Notes: generated from the letters alone by a model not told the origin. DNA of 6,946 bases from Thermoflexus sp. (GCF_034432235.1 NZ_DAOUCJ010000090.1:1-6946), one strand, 5' to 3'. Counted from the stretch's first letter, positions 1-5,664 are shown. A program made the numbers and translations.

Positions 1-135
1 GCCCGCCGCACCGTCACCATCTTCCAGCCCGATGGAACCCTCCGCCTCCTCCACGAGCCCGATGAGCTGGACGGCGGGGACCTCCTACCCGGATTCCGGT
101 GCCCGGTCCGGGACCTGTTCGAGCGCACCCTCTAA
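1..135 (+). CDS. Uma2 family protein (DUF820, PD-(D/E)XK-like fold), C-terminal fragment
   Basis: Only the last 44 codons are present, read in frame 1 to a TAA stop at 133-135; the start lies upstream of the window. The visible tail has the pattern usual at the C-terminus of Uma2 proteins: a short beta strand (TVTIFQPDG), a turn, then LDGGDLLPGFRCPVRDLFE. In this family that end reads roughly 'L.G.dvLPGF.lpl..LF'. Uma2 proteins are small (about 190 aa) and resemble restriction endonucleases in fold. They are strongly expanded in cyanobacteria and Chloroflexota, and their biological role is unclear. The catalytic residues lie upstream, so activity cannot be judged. The gene ends 25 bases before the next start, which may be transcriptional linkage or coincidence. 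Identification rests on this short motif only. Confidence 0.72.
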   Translation, partial: ARRTVTIFQPDGTLRLLHEPDELDGGDLLPGFRCPVRDLFERTL

Positions 136-160
136 TCGTATCCTCAACGGGAGGCTTCCC

Positions 161-472
161 ATGCGCGAGGTGCTGGAAGCGATCGAGCGATGGAAAGGGC
201 GAGGGGAGCGGGTCGCGCTGGCGACCGTGGTGAAAGTCATCGGATCCGCTCCTCGGGACGTGGGGGCGAAGATGGCGGTCTCCTCCGGCGGGGAGATGGC
301 CGGGTCGGTGAGCGGCGGCTGTGTGGAAGGAGCCGTCTTCGAGATCGCCCAGGAGGTGCTGCGCACCGGGCGCCCCCGTCTGGTCCGCTTCGGCATCAGC
401 GACGAGATGGCCTGGGATGTAGGTCTGGCCTGCGGGGGAACGATCGAGGTGTTTGTGGAGCCGCTGCCCTGA
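161..472 (+). CDS. XdhC/CoxI family protein, N-terminal domain only (103 aa)
   Basis: This small protein corresponds to the N-terminal XdhC/CoxI domain alone. That domain belongs to accessory factors that receive molybdenum cofactor and help insert the sulfurated form into xanthine dehydrogenase and CO dehydrogenase-type enzymes in the cytoplasm. Visible landmarks are the opening helix and strand (ALATVVKVIGSAPRDVGAKM, residues 19-38), the family motif GSVSGGCVE at 48-56 with Cys54, and the closing segment VGLACGGTIEVFVEP with a second Cys. The ATG at 161 is chosen because GGGAGG (149-154) sits six bases before it and the family domain begins right there; an in-frame ATG at 32 would add 43 residues overlapping the preceding gene. 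Full-length XdhC proteins of about 250-350 aa carry this domain plus a Rossmann domain, which here lies in the next gene. The two products probably act together. Confidence 0.85.
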   Translation: MREVLEAIERWKGRGERVALATVVKVIGSAPRDVGAKMAVSSGGEMAGSVSGGCVEGAVFEIAQEVLRTGRPRLVRFGISDEMAWDVGLACGGTIEVFVEPLP

Positions 473-529
473 GGGCTTTCAAAAGGACTTCTGGGGACCG
501 ATCTCTCCTCCCATTTCCGGAGGGACGGG

Positions 530-1294
530 ATGAACTGGTTTGAGCGCGTGCGGGAAGCCATCCGGAAGGAAGAGCCCATCGCCCTCGCCACCGTGATCCG
601 AGGGCCGGAAGCGTGGCTGGGGGCCAAATGGATCATCGAGCCGGGCGGCGATGGATGGGGGAACGTGCATCCGGAGCTGGACCGTCAGGTCCGGGAGCTG
701 GCGCATCGTTACCTGACGATCGGCCATTCCGGAACCGCGCTTCTTCCCACCCCGGAGGGAGAGGTGGAGGTCTATATCGAAACCCATGTTCCGGCTCCCC
801 TGCTGATTATTGTGGGGGGCACGCATATCGGCATCGCCCTGACCTCCATCGCCAAGATCCTGGGCTGGCGGGTTTATCTGGTCGATCCGCGCCGCACCTT
901 CGCCACGCCGGAGCGCTTCCCCCATGTAGATCGCCTGATCCATGCCTGGCCAGATGAGGTCCTCCCGGATCTGATCACTCCCCAGACGGCGGTGGCTGTC
1001 CTCACCCATGATCCCAAACTGGATGATCCGGCAGTGATCGCCGCCCTGCAAAGCCCGGCCTTCTATGTAGGCGCTCTTGGAAGCCGGAAAACCAGCGCCC
1101 GGCGCCTGGAGCGGTTGCGCCGCAAAGGGATCCCGGAGGAGGCCCTCGCCCGCCTCCACGCGCCCATCGGCCTGGATATCGGGGCGCGCACGCCGGAGGA
1201 GATCGCCCTGAGCATCATGGCCGAGATCGTGGCCGAGCAGAGCCGGCGGCGACAGGCCGCGCGGGCCGCTGTGCCCGAGGAGGCGCGTCCATGA
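530..1294 (+). CDS. XdhC family accessory protein with Rossmann domain (254 aa)
   Basis: This is a maturation factor for molybdenum hydroxylases. The C-terminal two thirds are the XdhC Rossmann domain: a glycine-rich turn GGTHIG at residues 96-101 (GAGHVG-like in relatives), strand and acidic tip VYLVDPR at 115-121, VLTHDPKLDDPAV at 157-169, GALGSRKTSARR at 181-192, and LHAPIGLDIGARTPEEIALSI near 209-229. The first 85 residues look like a worn copy of the XdhC N-terminal domain (ALATVIRGPEAWLGAKW), but the SGGC motif is replaced by WGNVHPELD, so the Cys is missing. The intact version is in the preceding gene. The start at 530 has GGAGGG at 519-524, five bases upstream. The stop overlaps the next start in ATGA, implying translational coupling. 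In the family, this protein binds cofactor and partners a cysteine desulfurase that sulfurates the molybdenum. Confidence 0.88.
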   Translation: MNWFERVREAIRKEEPIALATVIRGPEAWLGAKWIIEPGGDGWGNVHPELDRQVRELAHRYLTIGHSGTALLPTPEGEVEVYIETHVPAPLLIIVGGTHIGIALTSIAKILGWRVYLVDPRRTFATPERFPHVDRLIHAWPDEVLPDLITPQTAVAVLTHDPKLDDPAVIAALQSPAFYVGALGSRKTSARRLERLRRKGIPEEALARLHAPIGLDIGARTPEEIALSIMAEIVAEQSRRRQAARAAVPEEARP

Positions 1295-2307
1295 AATTCG
1301 GTCCGGTTCCAGTGGAAGAAGCGGTCGGGCGCATCCTGGCCCATAATCTGGCCGACGCGCAGGGAAACCGCCTGTTCCGCAAAGGCCGGCGTCTCACGCC
1401 CGAGGATATCGCCCGGCTGAAGGCGGAAGGCTATCAGGAAGTCGTGGTCGCCGATCTGGAGCCCGGCGACGTGGGGGAGGACGAAGCGGCCCGGCGCATC
1501 GCCCGGGCCTGCGAGGGTCCGGGCCTGCGCCCGATGCCGGCGGCTGGGGGACGGGTGAACTTCCTGGCGGAGGCGGCGGGGGTGTTCCTGGTGGAACTCG
1601 ATCCGCTGGAGCAGTTGAACCGCCTGCCCGGGATCACCCTGGCGACCCTGGCCCGGGGGAGCGTGGTGCGCCCTCGTCAGATCGTCGCCAGCCTGAAGAT
1701 CATCCCCTTCGCATTGCCCGAAGGGATCATCGCCCATGCGGAGGCGCTGCTCCGGGAGAACGGCCCCCTGATGGGCGTTTATCCCTTCCAGCCCCGCCGG
1801 GTGGCCCTGATCCTCTCCGGGCATCCCGCCGTCTGGCCCCGCCTGATCGCCGATTTCGAAGGCCCGCTTCGGGAACGGGTGCTCGCCTGTGACGGCATAT
1901 GGCTTGGGACGCAGACGGTGCGCCATGAGGAATCCGAGCTGGCCCGGGCGATGGAGGCCGCGCTGGGCCAGGGGGCGGACTTCCTGATCCTGGCCGGCGA
2001 GACAGCGATTATGGATGAAGAAGACATCGCCCCCCGGGCGATCCGGCGCATCGGGGGAAGGGTGGAGGCGTTCGGGGCGCCGGTGGATCCGGGGAACCTC
2101 CTGCTGATCGCTTACTATGGGGAGATCCCGATTCTGGGGGCGCCGGGCTGCGCGCGGAGCCGCCATCGGAACGTGGTGGACTGGGTGATCCCCCGCCTGA
2201 TGGCCGGGCTGCGCCTGACCCGGGAGGAGATCGCCTCCATGGGCCACGGGGGACTGATGGAGGATGTCGAGGAACGCCCCGCGCCTCGATGGATTGGCTC
2301 TTCTTAA
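1291..2307 (+). CDS. Molybdopterin-binding protein, MoeA/MoCF-like (338 aa)
   Basis: This protein of the molybdopterin-binding (MoCF/MogA-MoeA-type) superfamily probably handles molybdenum cofactor in the cytoplasm. Residues 1-60 resemble the MoeA opening (VEEAVGRILAHNL, then FRKGRRLTPEDIARLKAEGY). The cofactor-binding fold covers about residues 168-310: strand VALILSG, then GADFLILAGETA, then VDPGNLLLIAYYGEIPILGAPGCARS, with DPGN at 266-269 and GAPGCARS at 283-290. The last motif is typical of the subgroup often fused or adjacent to a MobA/MocA-like nucleotidyltransferase; no such partner is seen here. MoeA proteins are usually about 400 aa, so at 338 aa this is a shorter relative and probably not the general molybdate-insertion enzyme. 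GAGGAGG at 1277-1283 supports the ATG at 1291, which overlaps the xdhC stop. Its position after two xdhC genes suggests enzyme-specific cofactor delivery, for example cytidylylated cofactor for a hydroxylase; that part is inference. Confidence 0.82.
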   Translation: MKFGPVPVEEAVGRILAHNLADAQGNRLFRKGRRLTPEDIARLKAEGYQEVVVADLEPGDVGEDEAARRIARACEGPGLRPMPAAGGRVNFLAEAAGVFLVELDPLEQLNRLPGITLATLARGSVVRPRQIVASLKIIPFALPEGIIAHAEALLRENGPLMGVYPFQPRRVALILSGHPAVWPRLIADFEGPLRERVLACDGIWLGTQTVRHEESELARAMEAALGQGADFLILAGETAIMDEEDIAPRAIRRIGGRVEAFGAPVDPGNLLLIAYYGEIPILGAPGCARSRHRNVVDWVIPRLMAGLRLTREEIASMGHGGLMEDVEERPAPRWIGSS

Positions 2308-2381
2308 TTCGAGCGGCGCTGCGCAAGAAGCGGAGAACGCGCTGTCTCTTTCGAAAGCGATCCCATCCTCCCCCATGCTTT

Positions 2382-2410
2382 TTGACAGATCAAAGCCCTG
2401 TATTTATCAT
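2382..2410 (+). promoter_or_regulatory. Sigma-70 type promoter for the FMN riboswitch / ABC importer operon
   Basis: A perfect -35 TTGACA (2382-2387) is followed by a 17-base spacer and a -10 TATCAT (2405-2410). Transcription should start near 2416-2418. That leaves about 55 bases before the riboswitch P1 stem and about 590 bases of leader before the permease start codon. No convincing terminator is seen between the end of the molybdopterin-binding gene (2307) and this promoter, so some read-through from upstream is possible. Confidence 0.82.
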
Positions 2411-2474
2411 GGGATGATGATTCGCAGCGGCTCCGATCCAGGGATCCGCTGCGCCATACAACTGAATCACCACG

Positions 2475-2638
2475 ACCTGCGGGGCAGGGTGAGGTCGCCT
2501 TCGGGCGGCCAATTCCCGACCGGCGGTGATGGAGGGAGTTTCCCTCGCCTCCTCAGCCCGCGAGCCGAGGCCCACTGGGCCGAGGCAGGACACCGGTGAA
2601 AGTCCGGGGCCGACCGTATAGTCGGGATGGGAGCAGGT
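2475..2638 (+). promoter_or_regulatory. FMN riboswitch (RFN element) aptamer
   Basis: The conserved blocks of the RFN aptamer appear in order: GGGGCAGGGTGA (2481-2492), AATTCCCGACCGGCGGT (2511-2527), AGCCCGCGAGC (2555-2565), GGTGAAAGTCC then GGGGCCGACCGT (2595-2617), and ATAGTCGGGATGGGAGCAGG (2618-2637). P1 closes by ACCTGC (2475-2480) with GCAGGT (2633-2638). GAGGGA/TCCCTC (2532-2537/2541-2546) and GGCCC/GGGCC (2569-2573/2577-2581) form variable arms. The RNA binds flavin mononucleotide and normally switches off riboflavin synthesis or uptake genes when FMN is abundant. An intrinsic terminator begins 38 bases after P1, so control is probably by transcription termination. The odd feature is an extra 18-base hairpin (2493-2510) with a TTCG loop splitting the normally compact P2 loop. 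Confidence 0.96.
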
Positions 2639-2697
2639 GGCGTTCCCATGGCGCGCTGCGCATGGCGCGAACCCGCCCCGAAGGCATTTGGAACGCC
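2639..2697 (+). promoter_or_regulatory. Candidate antiterminator pairing in the riboswitch expression platform
   Basis: GGCGTTCC (2639-2646), directly after the 3' strand of P1, is perfectly complementary over 8 bases to GGAACGCC (2690-2697). The latter includes three bases of the 3' arm of terminator 1 plus its loop. A small hairpin CCATG/CATGG lies between. Forming this stem would disturb the terminator, so it is a plausible FMN-free alternative structure. A second 8-base complementarity, GCGCATGG (2658-2665) with CCATGCGC (2713-2720), would instead enclose the terminator. The complementarities are read directly; the switching role is inferred. Confidence 0.4.
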
Positions 2698-2712
2698 TTC
2701 GGGGTTGTTGTT
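2676..2712 (+). terminator. Intrinsic terminator 1 (riboswitch attenuator)
   Basis: A perfect 10-bp stem, CCCCGAAGGC (2676-2685) with GCCTTCGGGG (2695-2704), encloses a 9-base loop and is followed by TTGTTGTT (2705-2712). The tail is T-rich but interrupted by Gs, so it may be leaky. Its position just after the FMN aptamer makes it the likely FMN-responsive attenuator. Confidence 0.85.
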
Positions 2713-2744
2713 CCATGCGCGGTGGAGGGAAGGCGTTTGCCCTG

Positions 2745-2780
2745 CCCCCGAAGGTCCGTGACCTTCGGGGGTTTTTCTTT
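2745..2780 (+). terminator. Intrinsic terminator 2 (strong)
   Basis: A perfect 12-bp stem, CCCCCGAAGGTC (2745-2756) with GACCTTCGGGGG (2760-2771), has a 3-base loop and is followed at once by TTTTTCTTT (2772-2780). It has the best tail of the three terminators. Its stem shares the core CCCCGAAGG/CCTTCGGGG with terminator 1, so arms of the two hairpins can also pair crosswise. Confidence 0.9.
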
Positions 2781-2889
2781 ACCAGGGCTGACTTCCCTCG
2801 ATTCAAAACGGCATGGGACTTCCACTCTCACGCCATGGGATCCGGGAAGCTCGGAACCTGCAGAGTTCCGAGGGATAACCGGTTTTCCT
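2781..2889 (+). other. Structured leader segment of unknown function between terminators 2 and 3
   Basis: No gene is seen here. An 8-bp hairpin CTCGGAAC/GTTCCGAG (2850-2857/2865-2872) competes with a 7-bp long-range stem TCCCTCG/CGAGGGA (2794-2800/2869-2875), because they share bases 2869-2872. GGGATCC (2837-2843) is also complementary to GGATCCC (2904-2910) in the 3' arm of terminator 3. No TPP, cobalamin, SAM, glycine or T-box consensus could be recognised. The segment may be a second antitermination control element or merely the remains of one. Confidence 0.35.
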
Positions 2890-2924
2890 GCCCCGGGGTC
2901 TGTGGATCCCGGGGCTTTCTGTTT
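2890..2924 (+). terminator. Intrinsic terminator 3
   Basis: GCCCCGGGGTC (2890-2900) pairs with GATCCCGGGGC (2905-2915) through a TGTG loop, giving 11 pairs including one G-U. The tail is TTTCTGTTT (2916-2924). It ends 82 bases before the permease start codon, so transcripts from the promoter at 2382 must pass three terminators to reach the first gene. Confidence 0.78.
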
Positions 2925-2974
2925 CCGGGCAGAACGCCTGGATCGCTTCCCCCAACGCTTTCACGGGATGGGGG

Positions 2975-3002
2975 GATCCCGGACGTTCATCATAGGGGGA
3001 TC
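2975..3002 (+). promoter_or_regulatory. Possible hairpin covering the permease ribosome binding site
   Basis: GATCCC (2975-2980) can pair with GGGATC (2997-3002), which contains part of the GGGGGA ribosome binding site (2995-3000) that lies six bases before the ATG at 3007. This could damp translation of the permease. The stem is only 6 bp with a 16-base loop, and GGATCC-like strings are frequent in this DNA, so chance is a real alternative. Confidence 0.25.
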
Positions 3003-3006
3003 GGAA

Positions 3007-3786
3007 ATGCATGGAAAAGCGACCGGATGGAGCGCCAGGGTTCGGAATACGGCCTGGCTCCCTCGAGCGGGGGCGGCATTGCTCTTCGTTCTGATGTGGA
3101 GCCTGGTGGTGCGCCTGGGAGATTACCCGCCCTTTATCCTGCCCGGGCCGGAGCAGGTGGCGGCCCGGATGTGGGCGCTGGCGGCCAGCGGATCCCTCTG
3201 GCGTCACTGGTGGGCGACGGCGGTCGAGGTCGGGCTGGGGCTGAGCCTGGGGGTAACGGTGGGCCTAAGCCTCGCCTATCCCCTCGCCCACTGGCGCCTG
3301 TTCGAGCGCATGGTGGCCCCCTATCTGGTGGCCTCCCAGGCGGTGCCCATCGTCGCGGTCGCCCCCCTCCTGATCATCTGGTTCGGTCCGGGGCTCTTGG
3401 CCCGGGTCCTGGTGAGCGCCCTCATCGCTTTCTTCCCGGTCCTGATCGCCGCCATCGCCGGTTTCCGCCAGGTGCCCCCGGAGTGGCGGGAGCTGTTCCG
3501 CAGCCTGCGGGCCACACGGTGGCAGACCTTCTGGAAGCTGGAATGGCCTGCGGCCCTTCCGGTGATCTTCGGGGGCCTGAAAATCGGTGCCACCCTCTCG
3601 GTGATCGGGGCGTTCGTGGGGGAGCTGATCAGCGCTGATCGGGGGATCGGTTTCCTGATTAAGCAGGGCCAGGGCCTCTATGACACCCCCCTGGTGTTCG
3701 GAGGGATCCTGCTCCTGGCCTCCCAGGCCCTGCTGCTTTACGGGATGATCGCCGCCCTGGAGCATCGATGGGCGCAGAGGGAATGA
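3007..3786 (+). CDS. ribX: ABC transporter permease, RibX-like (riboflavin/flavin precursor uptake)
   Basis: This 259-aa inner-membrane permease belongs to the nitrate/sulfonate/thiamine-precursor (NitT/TauT, SsuC-like) family. Hydrophobic segments fall near residues 21-36, 72-92, 106-127, 131-151, 187-208 and 228-250, the usual six. The extracytoplasmic motif YPPFILPGPEQV (40-51) after the first helix is typical of the family. The EAA coupling loop that contacts the ATPase is EWRELFRSLRATRWQTFWKLEWPAALP (159-185), continuing into the GGLKIG turn (189-194). The ATG at 3007 is supported by GGGGGA six bases upstream; the frame is open back to 2596, but that part is riboswitch and terminator sequence. 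The FMN riboswitch upstream makes a RibX role in riboflavin import the best reading. The substrate itself cannot be read from a permease of this family. Confidence 0.85.
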   Translation: MHGKATGWSARVRNTAWLPRAGAALLFVLMWSLVVRLGDYPPFILPGPEQVAARMWALAASGSLWRHWWATAVEVGLGLSLGVTVGLSLAYPLAHWRLFERMVAPYLVASQAVPIVAVAPLLIIWFGPGLLARVLVSALIAFFPVLIAAIAGFRQVPPEWRELFRSLRATRWQTFWKLEWPAALPVIFGGLKIGATLSVIGAFVGELISADRGIGFLIKQGQGLYDTPLVFGGILLLASQALLLYGMIAALEHRWAQRE

Positions 3787-3852
3787 GCGCTTCCCCATGG
3801 ACTCACAGGACGGGTTTGTCATCGATCCTGCATCCCGCGATGGAGGTGAACG

Positions 3853-4863
3853 ATGCGTCATCCCTGGATACCTTCCGGCTTGCTCCTCATCGCCCTGACT
3901 GCCTGTCAGGTGCTCGCCGGCCCGCCCGCGCCGGCCACCCCCACCCCAATCCGTCTGCCCATGGGATACATCGCCAACGTGCAGTTCGCCCCCTTCTATG
4001 TAGCCGTCGAGAAGGGCTACTTCGCCCAGGAAGGGATCGAGCTCTCCTTTGATTACAGTTTCGAAACCAACGGTGTGCAGCTGGTGGGGGCCGGACAACT
4101 GCCCTTCGCCCTGGTAAGCGGCGAGCAGGTGCCGCTGGCCCGGGCCCAGGGGCTGCCCATCGTGATGGTCGCCCAGTGGTATCAACGCTATCCTATCGCG
4201 GTGTTCGCTATAGCGGAGAAAGGGATCCGGACCCCCTCGGATCTTCGGGGCCGCAAGGTGGGCCTCCCCGGTTTCTTCGGCGCTTCCTATGTGGGATTCA
4301 AGGCGCTGCTCTACGCTGGCGGGCTCCGGGATGAGGAAGTGGAAGCCGTGGATCTGGGGGGCTTCACCCAGGTGGCGGCTGTAAAGGAGGGGAGGGTCGA
4401 TGCGGCAGTGGGATACATCAACAACGAGCCGCTGGTTCTGCGGCGAGCCGGCTTCACGGTGAACGTCATCGATGTGGCGGATTACGCGGCCCTGGTCGGC
4501 AACGGCATCATCACCAACGAGCGAACCATCCGGGATCAACCGGATCTGGTGCGGCGGTTCCTGCGGGCGTTCCTGCGAGGCCTGCGAGATACGCTGCGGA
4601 ACCCCCGGGAGGCGTTCGAGATCAGCAAGAAGTATGTGGAAGGGTTGAGCGGCGAGAACGAGCGGGCCCAGTGGGAGGTGCTGCAGGCGACGCTGCCATT
4701 ATGGCAAGCCGAGGTGCCGGGCCGCTCGGATCTCCGCGCCTGGCAGCAGATGACGGCTGTGCTGGTGCGGATGGGTCAGCTGAAGGAGCCCGGGGATCTG
4801 CAGGCAGCTTTCACCAACGCCTTCGTAGAGGAGCTCTGGCCCCAGGTGGAGCGCGGGCGATGA
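3853..4863 (+). CDS. ribY: ABC transporter substrate-binding lipoprotein, NMT1/ThiY-like (RibY-like)
   Basis: This 336-aa extracytoplasmic binding protein captures the substrate for the RibX-like permease. The N-terminus is a lipoprotein signal with lipobox L-T-A-C (Cys18), followed by a Pro/Ala/Thr-rich spacer to about residue 32. The NMT1-like domain then begins with RLPMGYIANVQFAPFYVAVEKGYFAQEGIEL, the hallmark of the ThiY/SsuA/TauA group. GVQLVGAGQLPFALVSGEQV, IRTPSDLRGRKVGLPG and GRVDAAVGYINNEPLVLRRAG are further family landmarks. GGAGGTGA (3842-3849) supports the ATG at 3853. It lies 66 bases after the permease and overlaps the ATPase start by four bases. ThiY relatives bind pyrimidine thiamine precursors, whereas RibY proteins described in Chloroflexota bind riboflavin. 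The FMN riboswitch favours the flavin. Ligand-contact residues cannot be assigned by eye. Confidence 0.87.
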   Translation: MRHPWIPSGLLLIALTACQVLAGPPAPATPTPIRLPMGYIANVQFAPFYVAVEKGYFAQEGIELSFDYSFETNGVQLVGAGQLPFALVSGEQVPLARAQGLPIVMVAQWYQRYPIAVFAIAEKGIRTPSDLRGRKVGLPGFFGASYVGFKALLYAGGLRDEEVEAVDLGGFTQVAAVKEGRVDAAVGYINNEPLVLRRAGFTVNVIDVADYAALVGNGIITNERTIRDQPDLVRRFLRAFLRGLRDTLRNPREAFEISKKYVEGLSGENERAQWEVLQATLPLWQAEVPGRSDLRAWQQMTAVLVRMGQLKEPGDLQAAFTNAFVEELWPQVERGR

Positions 4864-5627
4864 CCGATCGACCGATCCTGATGGCGCGCCATATCGCCCA
4901 CTGCTATCGAACGGGGCGAGGGGAGGTCTGGGCGCTGCGGGAGGTTTCCCTGAGGCTGCAGCAGGGAGAGTTCGTCTGTCTGGTGGGACCTTCGGGATGC
5001 GGCAAGACCACGCTGCTGCGCATCCTGGCCGGCCTGCTCCCCCCCACGCGGGGGGAAATCTGGCTGGGGGATCAACCCCTTCGGGGGCCGGATCGACGGA
5101 TCGGGATCGTGTTCCAGAAGGATTCGCTGTTGCCATGGCGGACAGCGCTGGAGAACGTGCGGCTGCCGCTGGAGCTGAGCGGATGGCCCGGGCCCGAGGC
5201 CGCCCGGCGAGCGCAGGCGCTCCTGGAACAGGTCGGCCTGCAGGGTTTCGAGCATGCCTATCCCCGGGAGCTTTCCGGGGGCATGCAGCAACGGGTGGCT
5301 CTGGCCCGGGCCCTGGCCGCGGATCCGGATATCCTGCTCCTGGACGAGCCCTTCGCCACGCTGGATGCCATCACGCGGGAGCGGCTGAACGAGATGCTGA
5401 TCGAACTATGGGAGCGCCATCGCAAAACCGTCCTGATGGTCACCCACGATGTCCACGAGGCCGCCTGGCTGGCGGATCGCGTCCTGGTGATGAGCCCGCG
5501 GCCAGGCACCCTCGTCGCCGAGATCCAGATCCCCGCCCCCCGCCCCCGGGGCGCAAACCGCTGGTCGCATCCCGCCTTCCTTCAAATCGTCTGGGCCATC
5601 CGGCAGGCGCTGGGGAACGGAGGATAG
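4860..5627 (+). CDS. ABC transporter ATP-binding protein, NitT/TauT (SsuB-like) family
   Basis: This 255-aa cytoplasmic ATPase powers the importer encoded just upstream. All catalytic motifs are intact: Walker A GPSGCGKTT (43-51), Q-loop Gln86 in VFQKDSLLPW, signature LSGGMQQR (138-145), Walker B ILLLDEP (158-164), D-loop ATLD (166-169) and switch His196 in VTHDVHEA. The 'QKDSLLPW' stretch and the C-terminal 'RPGTLVAEIQIPAPRPR' are typical of the nitrate/sulfonate/taurine subfamily. The start at 4860 overlaps the binding-protein stop as ATGA and follows AGGTGGAG (4844-4851), so translation is probably coupled. Its presence makes the transporter a complete three-part system that need not borrow an ATPase from elsewhere. 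No clear terminator follows the stop at 5625-5627. Confidence 0.93.
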   Translation: MTDRPILMARHIAHCYRTGRGEVWALREVSLRLQQGEFVCLVGPSGCGKTTLLRILAGLLPPTRGEIWLGDQPLRGPDRRIGIVFQKDSLLPWRTALENVRLPLELSGWPGPEAARRAQALLEQVGLQGFEHAYPRELSGGMQQRVALARALAADPDILLLDEPFATLDAITRERLNEMLIELWERHRKTVLMVTHDVHEAAWLADRVLVMSPRPGTLVAEIQIPAPRPRGANRWSHPAFLQIVWAIRQALGNGG

Positions 5628-5635
5628 ACGACAGA

Positions 5636-5664
5636 TTGCACAAGGATCTTACTTCCGCTATGAT
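5636..5664 (+). promoter_or_regulatory. Sigma-70 type promoter for the sigma-factor gene
   Basis: TTGCAC (5636-5641) and TATGAT (5659-5664) are separated by 17 bases, with a start expected near 5671. It begins nine bases after the ATPase stop codon and gives the sigma-factor gene its own transcript with a leader of about 165 bases. The elements resemble housekeeping consensus and not the AAC/CGTC-type promoters common for autoregulated ECF sigma factors. Confidence 0.75.

Noticed and set aside
32..160. Longer start for the first XdhC gene at 32
   Set aside because: The added residues are the Uma2 coding tail read in another frame; the ATG at 161 has a proper GGGAGG and starts the domain.
1063..2376. 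437-aa open frame on the - strand
   Set aside because: It lies antisense to the XdhC and molybdopterin-binding genes, has low-complexity His/Arg/Pro/Gly composition and matches no family; it is a by-product of high GC.
2781..2889. T-box, TPP or other known riboswitch between terminators 2 and 3
   Set aside because: I looked for the T-box AGGGTGG-ACCGCG, the TPP CTGAGA/ACCTGA blocks and SAM or cobalamin blocks; none is present.
2596..3006. N-terminal extension of the permease frame back to an ATG inside the riboswitch
   Set aside because: The extension runs through the FMN aptamer and all three terminators, is not membrane-protein-like, and the ATG at 3007 has a well-placed GGGGGA and begins the family homology.
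2637..3638. 333-aa open frame on the + strand in another phase
   Set aside because: It overlaps the permease out of frame and is Gly/Pro/Arg-rich with no hydrophobic helices, while the permease frame is clearly real.
3265..4539. 424-aa open frame on the - strand
   Set aside because: It is antisense to clear transporter genes, with composition typical of a shadow frame.
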